NCBI GenBank assembly: GCA_964434105.1 | Contig: CAYSTJ010000016.1 | Coordinates: 1-64,000 of the forward strand | Direction: 5' to 3' | DNA: 64,000 bases | Source of the DNA: CAYNST01 sp964434105 | Lineage (GTDB): Bacteria > Pseudomonadota > Gammaproteobacteria > Pseudomonadales > Cellvibrionaceae | Part shown: in pieces, positions 33,681-41,546 of the stretch | Position numbering within the stretch: position 1 is the stretch's first letter | Layout: every line of letters starts with the position of its first letter | Notes under the pieces: generated by a model | Seen by the model: only the letters and a program-made list of their open reading frames with translations | Told to the model about the DNA's origin: nothing | The model's database searches: none | Program-made: the position numbers and the translations under genes

Positions 33681-34919
33681 TTAGTCCGTCCTGACCGGTT
33701 GATGTTGCCAAGGCAATCCCACAGATAGGCCCGCAGCGAGTGCCACAAAAACGGTTGAGACCCACAGGCACGCCGGCAAGCCGCAGGCTTGGTAAATCCA
33801 GCCGGACAAAAGGGTGCCGATCAATCGCCCCAGCGCATTGGACATGTAGTAAAAGCCGACATCCAGCGATACACCATCCTCTTTCGCGTAAGACACGATC
33901 AAGTAGCTGTGCAGGGACGAATTCACCGCAAAGAGCGCACCAAATACGAACAGCCCGCCGATCAGCATGACCTGCGGTGACAGGTAGGTCGCGTCAGTGC
34001 CTAAACCAAGTGCAATCGCAGCCGGGACGATCACCAGAGGCAGTGCCCAACCAAAGGCGGCCCCACCAGCTGGAGCGTTGCCTGAGCGGCTGCTGGTAAT
34101 CAGCGGCGCAATTGATTGCACGAGGCCATAGCCGATGATCCAGAGCGCAAGCAAGCCGCCTACCATCCAAAAGTCCCAGCCAAACTGGCTGCTCAAAAAC
34201 ACCGGCAGCGCCACGACAAACCACACATCGCGGGCACCAAAGAGAAACAGCCGGGCGGCCGAGAGCACGTTGATTGCCCGGCTTTTGGAGAGTAAGTCCT
34301 TGAACTTCGGTTTGGCTTTGGCTTTACCCAGATCCTTGCTCAGTAGAAGGAGGCTCATAGCCCAGACGATGGCCAGTGCCACCGCCAAAGAAAGCACAGC
34401 CCCCCGAAAACCCAGGCCGGCCAGTAGCGCGCCGCCCAGGAAAAATCCCACGCCTTTCAAGGCATTCTTCGATCCCGTAAGGATCGCTATCCACTTATAC
34501 AGCGTGCCTTGCTCGGTGCCCGGTACCAAAAGCTTGATGGAACTCTTGGCGCTCATTTTATTGAGGTCTTTGGCAATGCCGGACAGCGCCTGCGCGACCA
34601 TTACCCATATCACGGTCAGCCAGGGCGCCGGTACGACCAACATCATGAGCGCCACGACCTGCAAGGCGAGCCCGATGTTCATCGTACGATTGAGCCCTAT
34701 GCGCGCGCCGAGGTACCCGCCAATGAGATTAGTCACAACGCCAAAGAATTCGTAGAACAAAAACAAGGAAGCAATTTGCAGCGGTGTAAAACCCTGCGCG
34801 TGGAAGTGCAACACCACCAACATGCGCAGCGCGCCGTCCGTGAGGGTGAAGGCCCAGTAATTACCGGTGACGATCAAATACTGCCGGATCTGCGGGGATA
34901 ACGCAGCCAAGGTGCCCAT
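33681..34919 (-). CDS. arsJ: Organoarsenical efflux MFS permease
   Basis: This 412-aa inner-membrane protein has about 12 spans (YLIVTGNYWAFTLTDGALRM, YEFFGVVTNLIGGYLGARIG). ArsJ is known to export 1-arseno-3-phosphoglycerate, formed by the partner dehydrogenase from arsenate. This drives the reaction and gives arsenate resistance. The ATG at 34919, behind AAAAGGA, fits the family; the frame also runs back to 35006, inside gap. It follows gap by 19 bp. Confidence 0.92.
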   Translation of the reverse strand: MGTLAALSPQIRQYLIVTGNYWAFTLTDGALRMLVVLHFHAQGFTPLQIASLFLFYEFFGVVTNLIGGYLGARIGLNRTMNIGLALQVVALMMLVVPAPWLTVIWVMVAQALSGIAKDLNKMSAKSSIKLLVPGTEQGTLYKWIAILTGSKNALKGVGFFLGGALLAGLGFRGAVLSLAVALAIVWAMSLLLLSKDLGKAKAKPKFKDLLSKSRAINVLSAARLFLFGARDVWFVVALPVFLSSQFGWDFWMVGGLLALWIIGYGLVQSIAPLITSSRSGNAPAGGAAFGWALPLVIVPAAIALGLGTDATYLSPQVMLIGGLFVFGALFAVNSSLHSYLIVSYAKEDGVSLDVGFYYMSNALGRLIGTLLSGWIYQACGLPACLWVSTVFVALAAGLSVGLPWQHQPVRTD

Positions 34920-34938
34920 GCGCCGTCGTCCTTTTCTG

Positions 34939-35943
34939 TTACTGAGCCAGGCCCACTTTTCGGGCCAGCTCCGCCGTACGGCAGGAGTAGCCCCATTCGT
35001 TGTCATACCAGGCGTAGATTTTCACCTGAGTGCCATTAATGACCATGGTGGATAGCGCGTCGATGATGGAGGAGCGTGGGTCGGTCTTGTAGTCGATGGA
35101 CACCAGTGGCCGCTCTTCATACCCGAGAATGTCTTTCAGCTCGCCCTCAGCGGCGGCTTTGAGTAGCTGGTTGACTTCGGCAACGGTGGTGGCCTGTTCT
35201 ACTTCGAACACACAGTCCGTCAGAGACGCATTGGCCAGCGGAACGCGCACGGCATGGCCTTTCAACCGGCCCTTGAGCTCCGGAAAGATTTCAATAATCG
35301 CTGTGGCAGAACCCGTCGTGGTAGGAATCAGGCTTATGCCGCTCGCGCGGGCGCGGCGTAGATCCTGGTGCGGTTGATCCAGAATGCTTTGTGTGTTGGT
35401 TAAGTCGTGGATGGTGGTGATCGAGCCGTGGCGAATGCCGAGGTTATGGTGAATGACCTTCACCACCGGTGCCAGGCAGTTGGAGGTACAGGAGGCGGCC
35501 GTGACAATGCGGTGTACGCTGGGATCGAACAGGTGATCATTTACGCCCATCACGACGTTTAAAATACCGGGCTCTTTGACCGGCGCAGTGACCACCACGC
35601 GTTTAACGCCTTGGTCCAAATAAGCATTCAGCAACTTTGTTTTACGCATTTTGCCGCTCGCTTCGATCACGACATCGCAGTCGGACCAGTCGGTGTCTCC
35701 GATGGCCTTATTGGCGGTAACCGCAATGCGCTTTTCGTTAACGATAACCGCCTCGCCATCCGACATCGCATGTCGTTGCCAGCGACCATGCACCGAGTCG
35801 AAGTTCAGCAGATGCGCATACGTAGCCGCGTCAGCTGCGGGGTCGTTAATTCGAACGATTTCCATCCCGTCCATTTCCCAGGCCGCACGCGTCGTAAGCC
35901 TTCCGATACGGCCAAAGCCGTTGATGCCGAGTTTTATGGTCAT
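34939..35943 (-). CDS. gap: ArsJ-associated glyceraldehyde-3-phosphate dehydrogenase
   Basis: This 334-aa enzyme has the NAD motif GINGFGRIGR, the catalytic cysteine in ASCTSNCLAPV and the substrate loop TTTGSATAI. In this gene pair the enzyme uses arsenate in place of phosphate to make the unstable 1-arseno-3-phosphoglycerate that ArsJ exports. The ATG at 35943, behind AAGGAG, is preferred over the frame start at 35997. It is the middle gene of arsR-gap-arsJ. Confidence 0.93.
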   Translation of the reverse strand: MTIKLGINGFGRIGRLTTRAAWEMDGMEIVRINDPAADAATYAHLLNFDSVHGRWQRHAMSDGEAVIVNEKRIAVTANKAIGDTDWSDCDVVIEASGKMRKTKLLNAYLDQGVKRVVVTAPVKEPGILNVVMGVNDHLFDPSVHRIVTAASCTSNCLAPVVKVIHHNLGIRHGSITTIHDLTNTQSILDQPHQDLRRARASGISLIPTTTGSATAIIEIFPELKGRLKGHAVRVPLANASLTDCVFEVEQATTVAEVNQLLKAAAEGELKDILGYEERPLVSIDYKTDPRSSIIDALSTMVINGTQVKIYAWYDNEWGYSCRTAELARKVGLAQ

Positions 35944-36018
35944 GCACTGCTCCTTAATGGTTTGAAGTGTCGCAGGGTGGAATATGTTGTAAGCCATCCT
36001 CCCGAACTGGCACGGGGT

Positions 36019-36375
36019 CTAGCAACATGTGGCCGCCCGTGCGGGTCGATCACCCATGGACTGAAGACGCTGGGTCTGCTCACCCAGCCACTCCTGGTTA
36101 GCCTCACCAGTAGTGCGGAGAAGCTCTCGAACCCAAATGGGAAGCTCGGGGTGCAGGCGGTAGTAAACCCACTGGCCCTGACGACGATCGGCAAGCAGAC
36201 CCGATGTGCGCAACAGCGCCAGGTGACGCGAGATCTTGGGTTGGCTTTCATTGAGGGCGCACGTCAGCTCGCACACGCACAGCTCTTGCTCGCGGTCGAT
36301 CAGCAACAGGACCCGGGCCCGAGTGTCGTCAGCCAGGCATTTGAAAACTGTGGTGGGCGTTACAGTGCGTTCCAT
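36019..36375 (-). CDS. arsR: Arsenite-responsive ArsR-family repressor
   Basis: This 118-aa winged helix-turn-helix repressor has the arsenite-binding motif ELCVCELT in helix 3 and the recognition helix QPKISRHLALLRTSGLL. The gene ends in ...ATCC; the extra C-terminal cysteines may also bind As(III). The ATG has a GAGGGG site. It leads the arsR-gap-arsJ operon. Confidence 0.93.
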   Translation of the reverse strand: MERTVTPTTVFKCLADDTRARVLLLIDREQELCVCELTCALNESQPKISRHLALLRTSGLLADRRQGQWVYYRLHPELPIWVRELLRTTGEANQEWLGEQTQRLQSMGDRPARAATCC

Positions 36376-36467
36376 TAGCCGTCCCCTCTTGTTTTTTCGT
36401 GATCATCAAGCGGCACCGACCGAAAGGCCAGGCAGTACCCGATGTTGATGAGATATTGTTGTTTAGC

Positions 36468-36496
36468 TTATACGTTTTGGCGAATATATGCAAAAA
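36468..36496 (-). promoter_or_regulatory. Candidate ars promoter and ArsR operator
   Basis: On the minus strand, TTTTGC is 17 bp from TATAAG. An imperfect dyad (TATATTCG...CGTATA) fills the spacer, about 95 bp before arsR. Confidence 0.4.
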
Positions 36497-36529
36497 CAGA
36501 TATGCGCACGACCAAGCACAGGATCTGAG

Positions 36530-36917
36530 AAATAAACTCGCCGAAATGAACATCGCTGGCCTCAGAATTACATGACGCCAATACGCTATTGCAAACAGTG
36601 GTCAGCGAATTGACGCAAACCGATGCTAGGCTCAGAGGCGAGATGGACCGAAAACCGGGGATGCCCGGAAGCTTCTGGGTGATTTTGAAAATGCCGTGAC
36701 CCGAAGCGAGGAGTCCCAGGATAAATATGAGCAGCTAACTGAAAAACTCGCAGTACTTAACGGTCGAAACGCTGGATTAGATAAAGAAGTGGCAGTGCTT
36801 TCGCGCTCATGGGAGATCATCCAAACCGATTTGCACGTCGCCCTAGAAAATTGCGGTTCTGGCCGACGAAAACAGGATGCTTTTTCAAGAAAAGGCATTA
36901 ATCCCGGGCCAGTTTAA
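36530..36917 (+). pseudogene. Decayed coiled-coil gene, possibly tnpT/KfrA-like
   Basis: Interrupted frames give heptad-like, charged sequence: NKLAEMN, VSELTQTDARLRGEMDRK and KYEQLTEKLAVLNGRNAGLDKEVAVL. The last 73 codons (36696-36917) are open. Composition resembles the coiled coil of the TnpT-like protein at 53537, but I could not align them with confidence. Its place near the ars operon and tnpA pieces suggests another worn transposon gene. Confidence 0.35.
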
Positions 36918-37024
36918 ACAACGCCAGGAGTCACTTTAATCAGATGGAGAACATCTTTCAATTCAACGTATTACATGCATAGTGGCTAAATTCAACACTT
37001 TGCCCGGCCGGACCTCTGTAATGA

Positions 37025-37205
37025 CGGGTCAGATTGCGTCCGGATGTGTTCAGAGCAAGACGAAAAATGTGAGTCTACACGTGTAAATATTGCGTGCTTC
37101 CTGCGCTTCGCCCATCGGGCCGCCTGACCAGGGGATCAAACGTTTGTGACCATTTTTAACGCAGCTTTGTAGGTGCGACAAATCGGGCCGTGAGCTAAAT
37201 AGTTA
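37025..37205 (+). mobile_element. MITE-like element, family A, copy 2 (left end worn)
   Basis: It shares with copy 3 the blocks CAGATTGCGTCC, TTCAGAGCAAGACGAAAAAT, CTGCGCTTCGCCC, GTGACCATTTTTAACGCAGC and the right end GTGAGCTAAATAGTTA. The left terminal repeat is not clear. It marks the right edge of the ars/transposon remnant region. Confidence 0.7.
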
Positions 37206-37213
37206 CAAAAATG

Positions 37214-37438
37214 TTAATGCGGTTTTGGTGCACCGGGACCTTCCCGGTCGAGACGCATTAACTCTGCCTGATATGCTTCCATATCCTCCCAGTCGAAAGC
37301 GGTTCCGGCCCGCATGACTCCGGATTGCACGGCGTGTTCGCGCGCTATGGACTTCAGGCTATGATCGTGTTTAAAGCCCTCCATTTCTGGATTACGTGGA
37401 CGGCCTGATAAAAGTTTCGCAAACTCTGCAACTGTCAT
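37214..37438 (-). CDS. Small hypothetical protein behind a Fur-like box
   Basis: Family not recognised. The ATG at 37438, with GGAGG before it, gives 74 aa (MTVAEFAKLLSGRPRNPEM...). The product is soluble, acidic at the end, without cysteines or a signal. An in-frame ATG at 37453 is possible, but the ribosome site favours 37438. The Fur-like site immediately upstream suggests iron-regulated expression. Confidence 0.55.
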   Translation of the reverse strand: MTVAEFAKLLSGRPRNPEMEGFKHDHSLKSIAREHAVQSGVMRAGTAFDWEDMEAYQAELMRLDREGPGAPKPH

Positions 37439-37455
37439 GATTGCCTCCGTCAAAT

Positions 37456-37474
37456 GAGAATGATTCTTAATAAT
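37456..37474 (-). promoter_or_regulatory. Fur-like box
   Basis: GAGAATGATTCTTAATAAT agrees with the 19-bp Fur consensus at 12 of 19 positions (hand count). It lies 18 bp before the 74-aa gene. A working site is plausible, not shown. Confidence 0.4.
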
Positions 37475-37652
37475 GGTAGCAGAACCTGACTAATTTACCA
37501 GGCCTTTTGTGTTGATGTTGTTTATATACCCGTACCGTTTGACATGCTGGTGTTTAGCCCAGGCCTATTTTTGTTTATGAGTAGGCGCGACGCCGCCGCA
37601 TGGCGGGTTCATTGTGAGGAGAAGTAACGCCCTCAGGGACAAAAACGGGATC

Positions 37653-37690
37653 GTGCTCTGGGTGCCTGAATCTCAATCGCTATGGGCATA
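37653..37690 (+). repeat. Dispersed repeat, copy 1 (partner 45061-45099)
   Basis: GTGCTCTGGGTGCCTGAATC here corresponds to GTGCTTTGGATACCTGAATC at 45061. Both continue TCARTCGYTAYGGGYATA. The repeat is non-coding and lies between the small gene and the P450. Nothing else was seen in 37477-37966. Confidence 0.5.
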
Positions 37691-37966
37691 TTGGTGTTCT
37701 CGAAAAAGTACGTTGAAGTCCGGTGCTTAAATAGACGTTATGCGAGACAATAGGGTAGGGTTGCTCACGAGATTACTGCGCATCTGATAGCGCATATTTT
37801 GTGTTGGCACGAGAAAAGGAACACGTGCCGACATGCGCTGCCTGCGAGACTGCGGTGCTCAGGAGGCAACGCCATGAAACATAAAGTGATGCTCCATATA
37901 GTCTTTCGAATTACCCCGCAGCGAATCAGCTCATCCGTTTTTTTGACCCTCGATCGGGAGAGAAAC

Positions 37967-39133
37967 ATGAAGAATCAAGTGCCACATTGGAGCCACGGCG
38001 GCGCCAATGCGAATACAGATCAATTGGCCGTATATGACGATATGCGCCGTCGATGCCCCATTGCTCATAGCGATGTATTTTCCTATAGCGTACTCGGCCA
38101 CGCAGAGTTAACAGCCGTTCTGAAAGATCATCAAACCTTCAGCAATAAAGCAGGCAGTTACGCCTCCATACCCAATGGCATGGACCCGCCACAACACACG
38201 CTTTATCGCGAGGTAATCGAACACTATTTCACTGATGAAGCCATGAACGCCTTCGCACCGTTATGCCAACGGATTTGTGACGCGCTGATTCGGCAACTGC
38301 CGGACGGTTCTGTTGTAGAAGTGATGCACAGCGTTGCAGAACCCTTCGCACAGCAGATCCAGTGCGCATTTATGGGATGGCCGGATGATCTGCAGGCGCC
38401 CTTGCGTGACTGGGTAAAGCAAAACCAGCTCGCCATTGCCAGGCAGGACCGGGCCCGACTTGCCGAGTTGGCTTTGGCTTTCGACGCGTACATTCGAAGC
38501 GAACTGGACAGGCGTCGTATTCCGGATTACCGGCCGGTGCCCCATGATATTACCTCAAGGTTGATGAGCGAACGAGTTACCGTGAATGAAGAACTCCGGT
38601 CCCTTACCGATGATGAACTGGTCAGTATCATTCGCAACTGGACAGTGGGTGAGCTGGGAACTATCTCGGCTTGCGTAGGTATCATTTGCCACTACCTCGG
38701 CGAACATACGGACTTGCAGGAACAGCTTCGTCAGCACCCCGAGCAGATTAGCGATGCGGTGGACGAAATTCTTCGGATACATCCGCCACTTATCGCTAAC
38801 CGCCGCAGGACGCTGCAGCCCGCAACGCTAGCCGGGTTCCCGATTCCAGAGGACACGCTGGTCACGATTTTTTGGGCGGCGGCAAATCGGGACGAGAGGG
38901 TGTTTGGCGAGGCCAGCGCATTCAACCCGCAACGTAATAGTGAAAACAACTTGTTATATGGCGCAGGCATTCACCAGTGCCCTGGCGCACCATTGGCGCG
39001 GCTGGAATTGAATGTCTTTCTCGAGCGCTTACTGAATGCCAGGCGCTGGCACCTGGCAGATACGCTGCCTGACTGCGCCGGTTATCCGGCGGGCGGATTT
39101 AAATCGGTGCATATTGAGTTCTTCGATAGTTGA
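37967..39133 (+). CDS. Cytochrome P450
   Basis: This 388-aa soluble bacterial P450 has the ExxR pair in DEILRIHPPLIANRR and the heme-binding loop YGAGIHQCPGAPLARLE with the axial cysteine. The I-helix reads VGELGTISACVGII. It keeps a glycine and threonine but not the common AGxET arrangement, which may point to an unusual reaction. The ATG at 37967, behind GGGAGAG, is preferred over 37799. No ferredoxin or ferredoxin reductase lies beside it. It converges on an MFS permease; substrate unknown. Confidence 0.9.
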   Translation: MKNQVPHWSHGGANANTDQLAVYDDMRRRCPIAHSDVFSYSVLGHAELTAVLKDHQTFSNKAGSYASIPNGMDPPQHTLYREVIEHYFTDEAMNAFAPLCQRICDALIRQLPDGSVVEVMHSVAEPFAQQIQCAFMGWPDDLQAPLRDWVKQNQLAIARQDRARLAELALAFDAYIRSELDRRRIPDYRPVPHDITSRLMSERVTVNEELRSLTDDELVSIIRNWTVGELGTISACVGIICHYLGEHTDLQEQLRQHPEQISDAVDEILRIHPPLIANRRRTLQPATLAGFPIPEDTLVTIFWAAANRDERVFGEASAFNPQRNSENNLLYGAGIHQCPGAPLARLELNVFLERLLNARRWHLADTLPDCAGYPAGGFKSVHIEFFDS

Positions 39134-39193
39134 GCTCTGACTGAAGCTACCTGTGGAGGCGCGCAATTTCCGCACCGGTAAGTGCGGCTCCGG

Positions 39194-40786
39194 CTAACGT
39201 TCTGCGTTCATCTCCAACTGGATATCCTCCAGTCTACGGCCGCGCGTCTCAATGCCGCGTTTTGATATAAGGATTCCGCACAGGGCGAGCGGGACAGCAA
39301 TGAGCGTGGCCGATACGGCCAAATTTTCGAACAGGCCGAGTACGCCGCAGGCCGCGCCGAGAATACCGCCAGCCTTGGAGCTTGCTGCGACCAGGCCGGC
39401 ACCGGTACCCCGAAGATGCACGGGGTAAATTTCTGCCGCATAAGGTATGAGCATCGCAATAACGCCACTGGCGCTGACCAGGAGCAGCGCTGTCGCGATG
39501 GTGATGGCGGCTTTGGAATTCAGACCAGCGAGGCCCAGCCCCAGAAACAGCATCAGGCTCACTGCTGTGAGCGCGACGAACAGCACAAGTGTACGGATAC
39601 TGCTCCAGGCGTGATACAGCCAAATAACGCAGGCGATGCCTGGCAGTGCCAGTAAGCCCGATTGCGCCAGTAAGCCATTGGCAGCCTCGGCACTCATGCC
39701 CGTTTCCCGGAGATTTGTCGGTAACCAGAGCAAAAAGCCAAAGTTTACCAGCCCCCAGGTGATGCCCAGGCCCAATAGGCCGGCGGTGATGCCGGCGTAC
39801 GGTCCGCTGATCATCTGCCTGAAACCGACGGTTTCGACTTTCGCTTCTTCCTCCGCCAGCTCATCCGTTCCGGAACGGGTAATTTCGCCATTGTATTTCG
39901 CGAGGACCGCGCGCGCTTCACGTACGAGTCCAACACTCGCGAGAAAGCGGGGTGATTCAGGTATATAGCGGTTGAGGAGTATGACGGCAAACCCCGTCGG
40001 CAGACCGAGCATCCAGAGTATGCGCCAGCTAAAAATTGGTTCCAGCAACGCGGCCGAGCCAGAGGCGACCAGATAACCCGCCGAAGTACCAAGGCCGCCG
40101 AGGGCGACGAGCAGCCAGCCCCGGTGCGCAGCCGGTATTACTTCCGCCATTAATGTGAAGGTTATAGGAAGCAGTCCACCTGCGGAAAGGCCCATCAGGA
40201 AACACATCACCAGATTCCATTCAAATGAGGGCATGGCGCCGCAGATGGCTGTACCGATGAACATAAGCGCCGAGAGCAAAATGGCCGCCCGACGTCCGAG
40301 CACGTCAGCCAGTCGGCCCCACAGAACCGAGCCGATGGCAGTGCCTGTCAAAGCGATCAGGGCGAGCGTACCGGCAGACTGCTGCGAAATTCTGTACTCT
40401 TCTGTCATTCCCGGCATCACGAATCCCAGGGTCGCGGGCTTCATGACATCTACCGTAACCGCCACCAGCAGTGCCAGCACCAGTTTCCAGTGCTCGCTGT
40501 TAAGTGGACTGGAGTCGGCTACATGAAAATGTATCGCGCCGTCCTGATTGCCCTGACGTAACAATGCAAGACGTGGCATCAAGCCGTAACACGCCAACAG
40601 CAAACCGACGGGAATCATGACCATGCCAGTGAGCATCGTCGTATCCATCGGCATGCCCACCATGCGATAGCCCATGTGTGAGGCATGAACAAACATGGGG
40701 ACATGAGACAGAACGCCGGCGGTAATCAGGCAGCAGCCCAGCCAGAAGGCAACCGGATGGTGAAATGACAAACCTTTTGTGTCCAT
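39194..40786 (-). CDS. MFS transporter (metabolite:proton symporter type)
   Basis: This roughly 530-aa protein has 12 or more membrane spans. The MFS signature lies at GSVLWGRLADVLGRRAAILLS, and PESPRFL at the middle loop is typical of the sugar and aromatic-acid subfamily (SLC22/NiaP-like). An additional pair of N-terminal segments (about 1-75, His/Met-rich: HASHMGYRMVGMPMDTTMLTG) precedes the MFS core, which is unusual. The start could be TTG 40801. It converges on the P450, so a shared pathway is possible but unproven. Confidence 0.8.
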   Translation of the reverse strand: MDTKGLSFHHPVAFWLGCCLITAGVLSHVPMFVHASHMGYRMVGMPMDTTMLTGMVMIPVGLLLACYGLMPRLALLRQGNQDGAIHFHVADSSPLNSEHWKLVLALLVAVTVDVMKPATLGFVMPGMTEEYRISQQSAGTLALIALTGTAIGSVLWGRLADVLGRRAAILLSALMFIGTAICGAMPSFEWNLVMCFLMGLSAGGLLPITFTLMAEVIPAAHRGWLLVALGGLGTSAGYLVASGSAALLEPIFSWRILWMLGLPTGFAVILLNRYIPESPRFLASVGLVREARAVLAKYNGEITRSGTDELAEEEAKVETVGFRQMISGPYAGITAGLLGLGITWGLVNFGFLLWLPTNLRETGMSAEAANGLLAQSGLLALPGIACVIWLYHAWSSIRTLVLFVALTAVSLMLFLGLGLAGLNSKAAITIATALLLVSASGVIAMLIPYAAEIYPVHLRGTGAGLVAASSKAGGILGAACGVLGLFENLAVSATLIAVPLALCGILISKRGIETRGRRLEDIQLEMNAER

Positions 40787-41194
40787 AATGACTTGACTCA
40801 AGGTGAAGCGACTGCAACGGAGTTTATTGAGCGTATTGCGTCAGGCCGCGGTTATTTACCTTATTCGAAAAAGAAATGCAACAAAGGGTGCCGGCGCGAG
40901 CGCTTTCCACAGGGACTGATCTATGCTCAATTCAGCGCCATATCGGGTTTCGCAGCGACGTCAGCAAGAGCGCAAACCGTACAGCTGCGGTGGCAGTGTA
41001 TTTGAGCCAGCGCCCCGGCAGCCGCTGGCGTCACTGCTTCCGAGGTACTTTGAAGGCGGTGTTGTGGCGTCGTGTATAATGCGCGCCAAACCCGGCGCCC
41101 TCGGGATTTACCCGATTAGATCAGTTTTATGTCAAAACTGAGTGTTAAGCAGTTGCATTCGGAAAATGAATGCGACTATAAGATTCAACAAAGC
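40787..41194. other. Intergenic region between MFS gene and MITE
   Basis: No gene was recognised. A good -10 (TATAAT, 41075-41080), followed by a GC-rich start region GCGCGCC, is preceded by TTGAAG 19 bp upstream. It is a candidate promoter for the histidine kinase gene or a small transcript. Confidence 0.4.
41050..41080 (+). promoter_or_regulatory. Candidate promoter with GC-rich discriminator
   Basis: TTGAAG-N19-TATAAT is followed by GCGCGCC, a discriminator type linked to stringent control. A family B MITE lies between it and the kinase gene at 41547. Confidence 0.35.
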
Positions 41195-41477
41195 TAGGGT
41201 CTGTTGACGTTTCATCATCACCACTGCCGGCGGCCATTTTTTCGACTGGCGAGGCAGAAGAAGCGTGGTTTGGTGGTCCCAAATAAGCGACTGATAACGA
41301 CGCCAGGCGGAAAAATGGCCCCAGCCCTTCGGGTTGTGCCTGAAAATGCGCCACTTGTCGTTGCTCTTCATTCGTTTGGAGCGACCAAACCACATTCGTC
41401 GCGTTGGCATGCCGCATCATGAAGTTGGCGCGTTTTCAGGCACAACAGAGGCGATGATGAAGCGTCAACAGACCCTA
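41195..41477. mobile_element. MITE-like element, family B (283 bp, nested hairpins)
   Basis: The ends are inverted repeats beginning TAGGGTCTGTTGACG and continuing TTCATCATC, with one mismatch in about 24 bp. They are bounded by TA on both sides, consistent with TA target duplication. Inside are two more inverted pairs: GGCCATTTTTTC/GGAAAAATGGCC, and GTTGTGCCTGAAAATGCGC with its complement near 41430. No transposase is encoded. Solitary ends occur at 54890 and 58415. Confidence 0.8.
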
Positions 41478-41546
41478 AAGACGAATAATTTGCACGGCGC
41501 GTTCAAGCATTCACCGTGATAACGTCTATCTATAGGATGTATAGTT

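Noticed and set aside
41129..41197. 22-codon frame before the MITE (MSKLSVKQLH...)
   Set aside because: The stop is formed at the MITE border, but removing the MITE still gives a stop there. There is no ribosome site or known family.
41145..41420. Open frame across the family B MITE on the minus strand
   Set aside because: Its sequence follows the inverted-repeat structure of the element, and it has no coding features.
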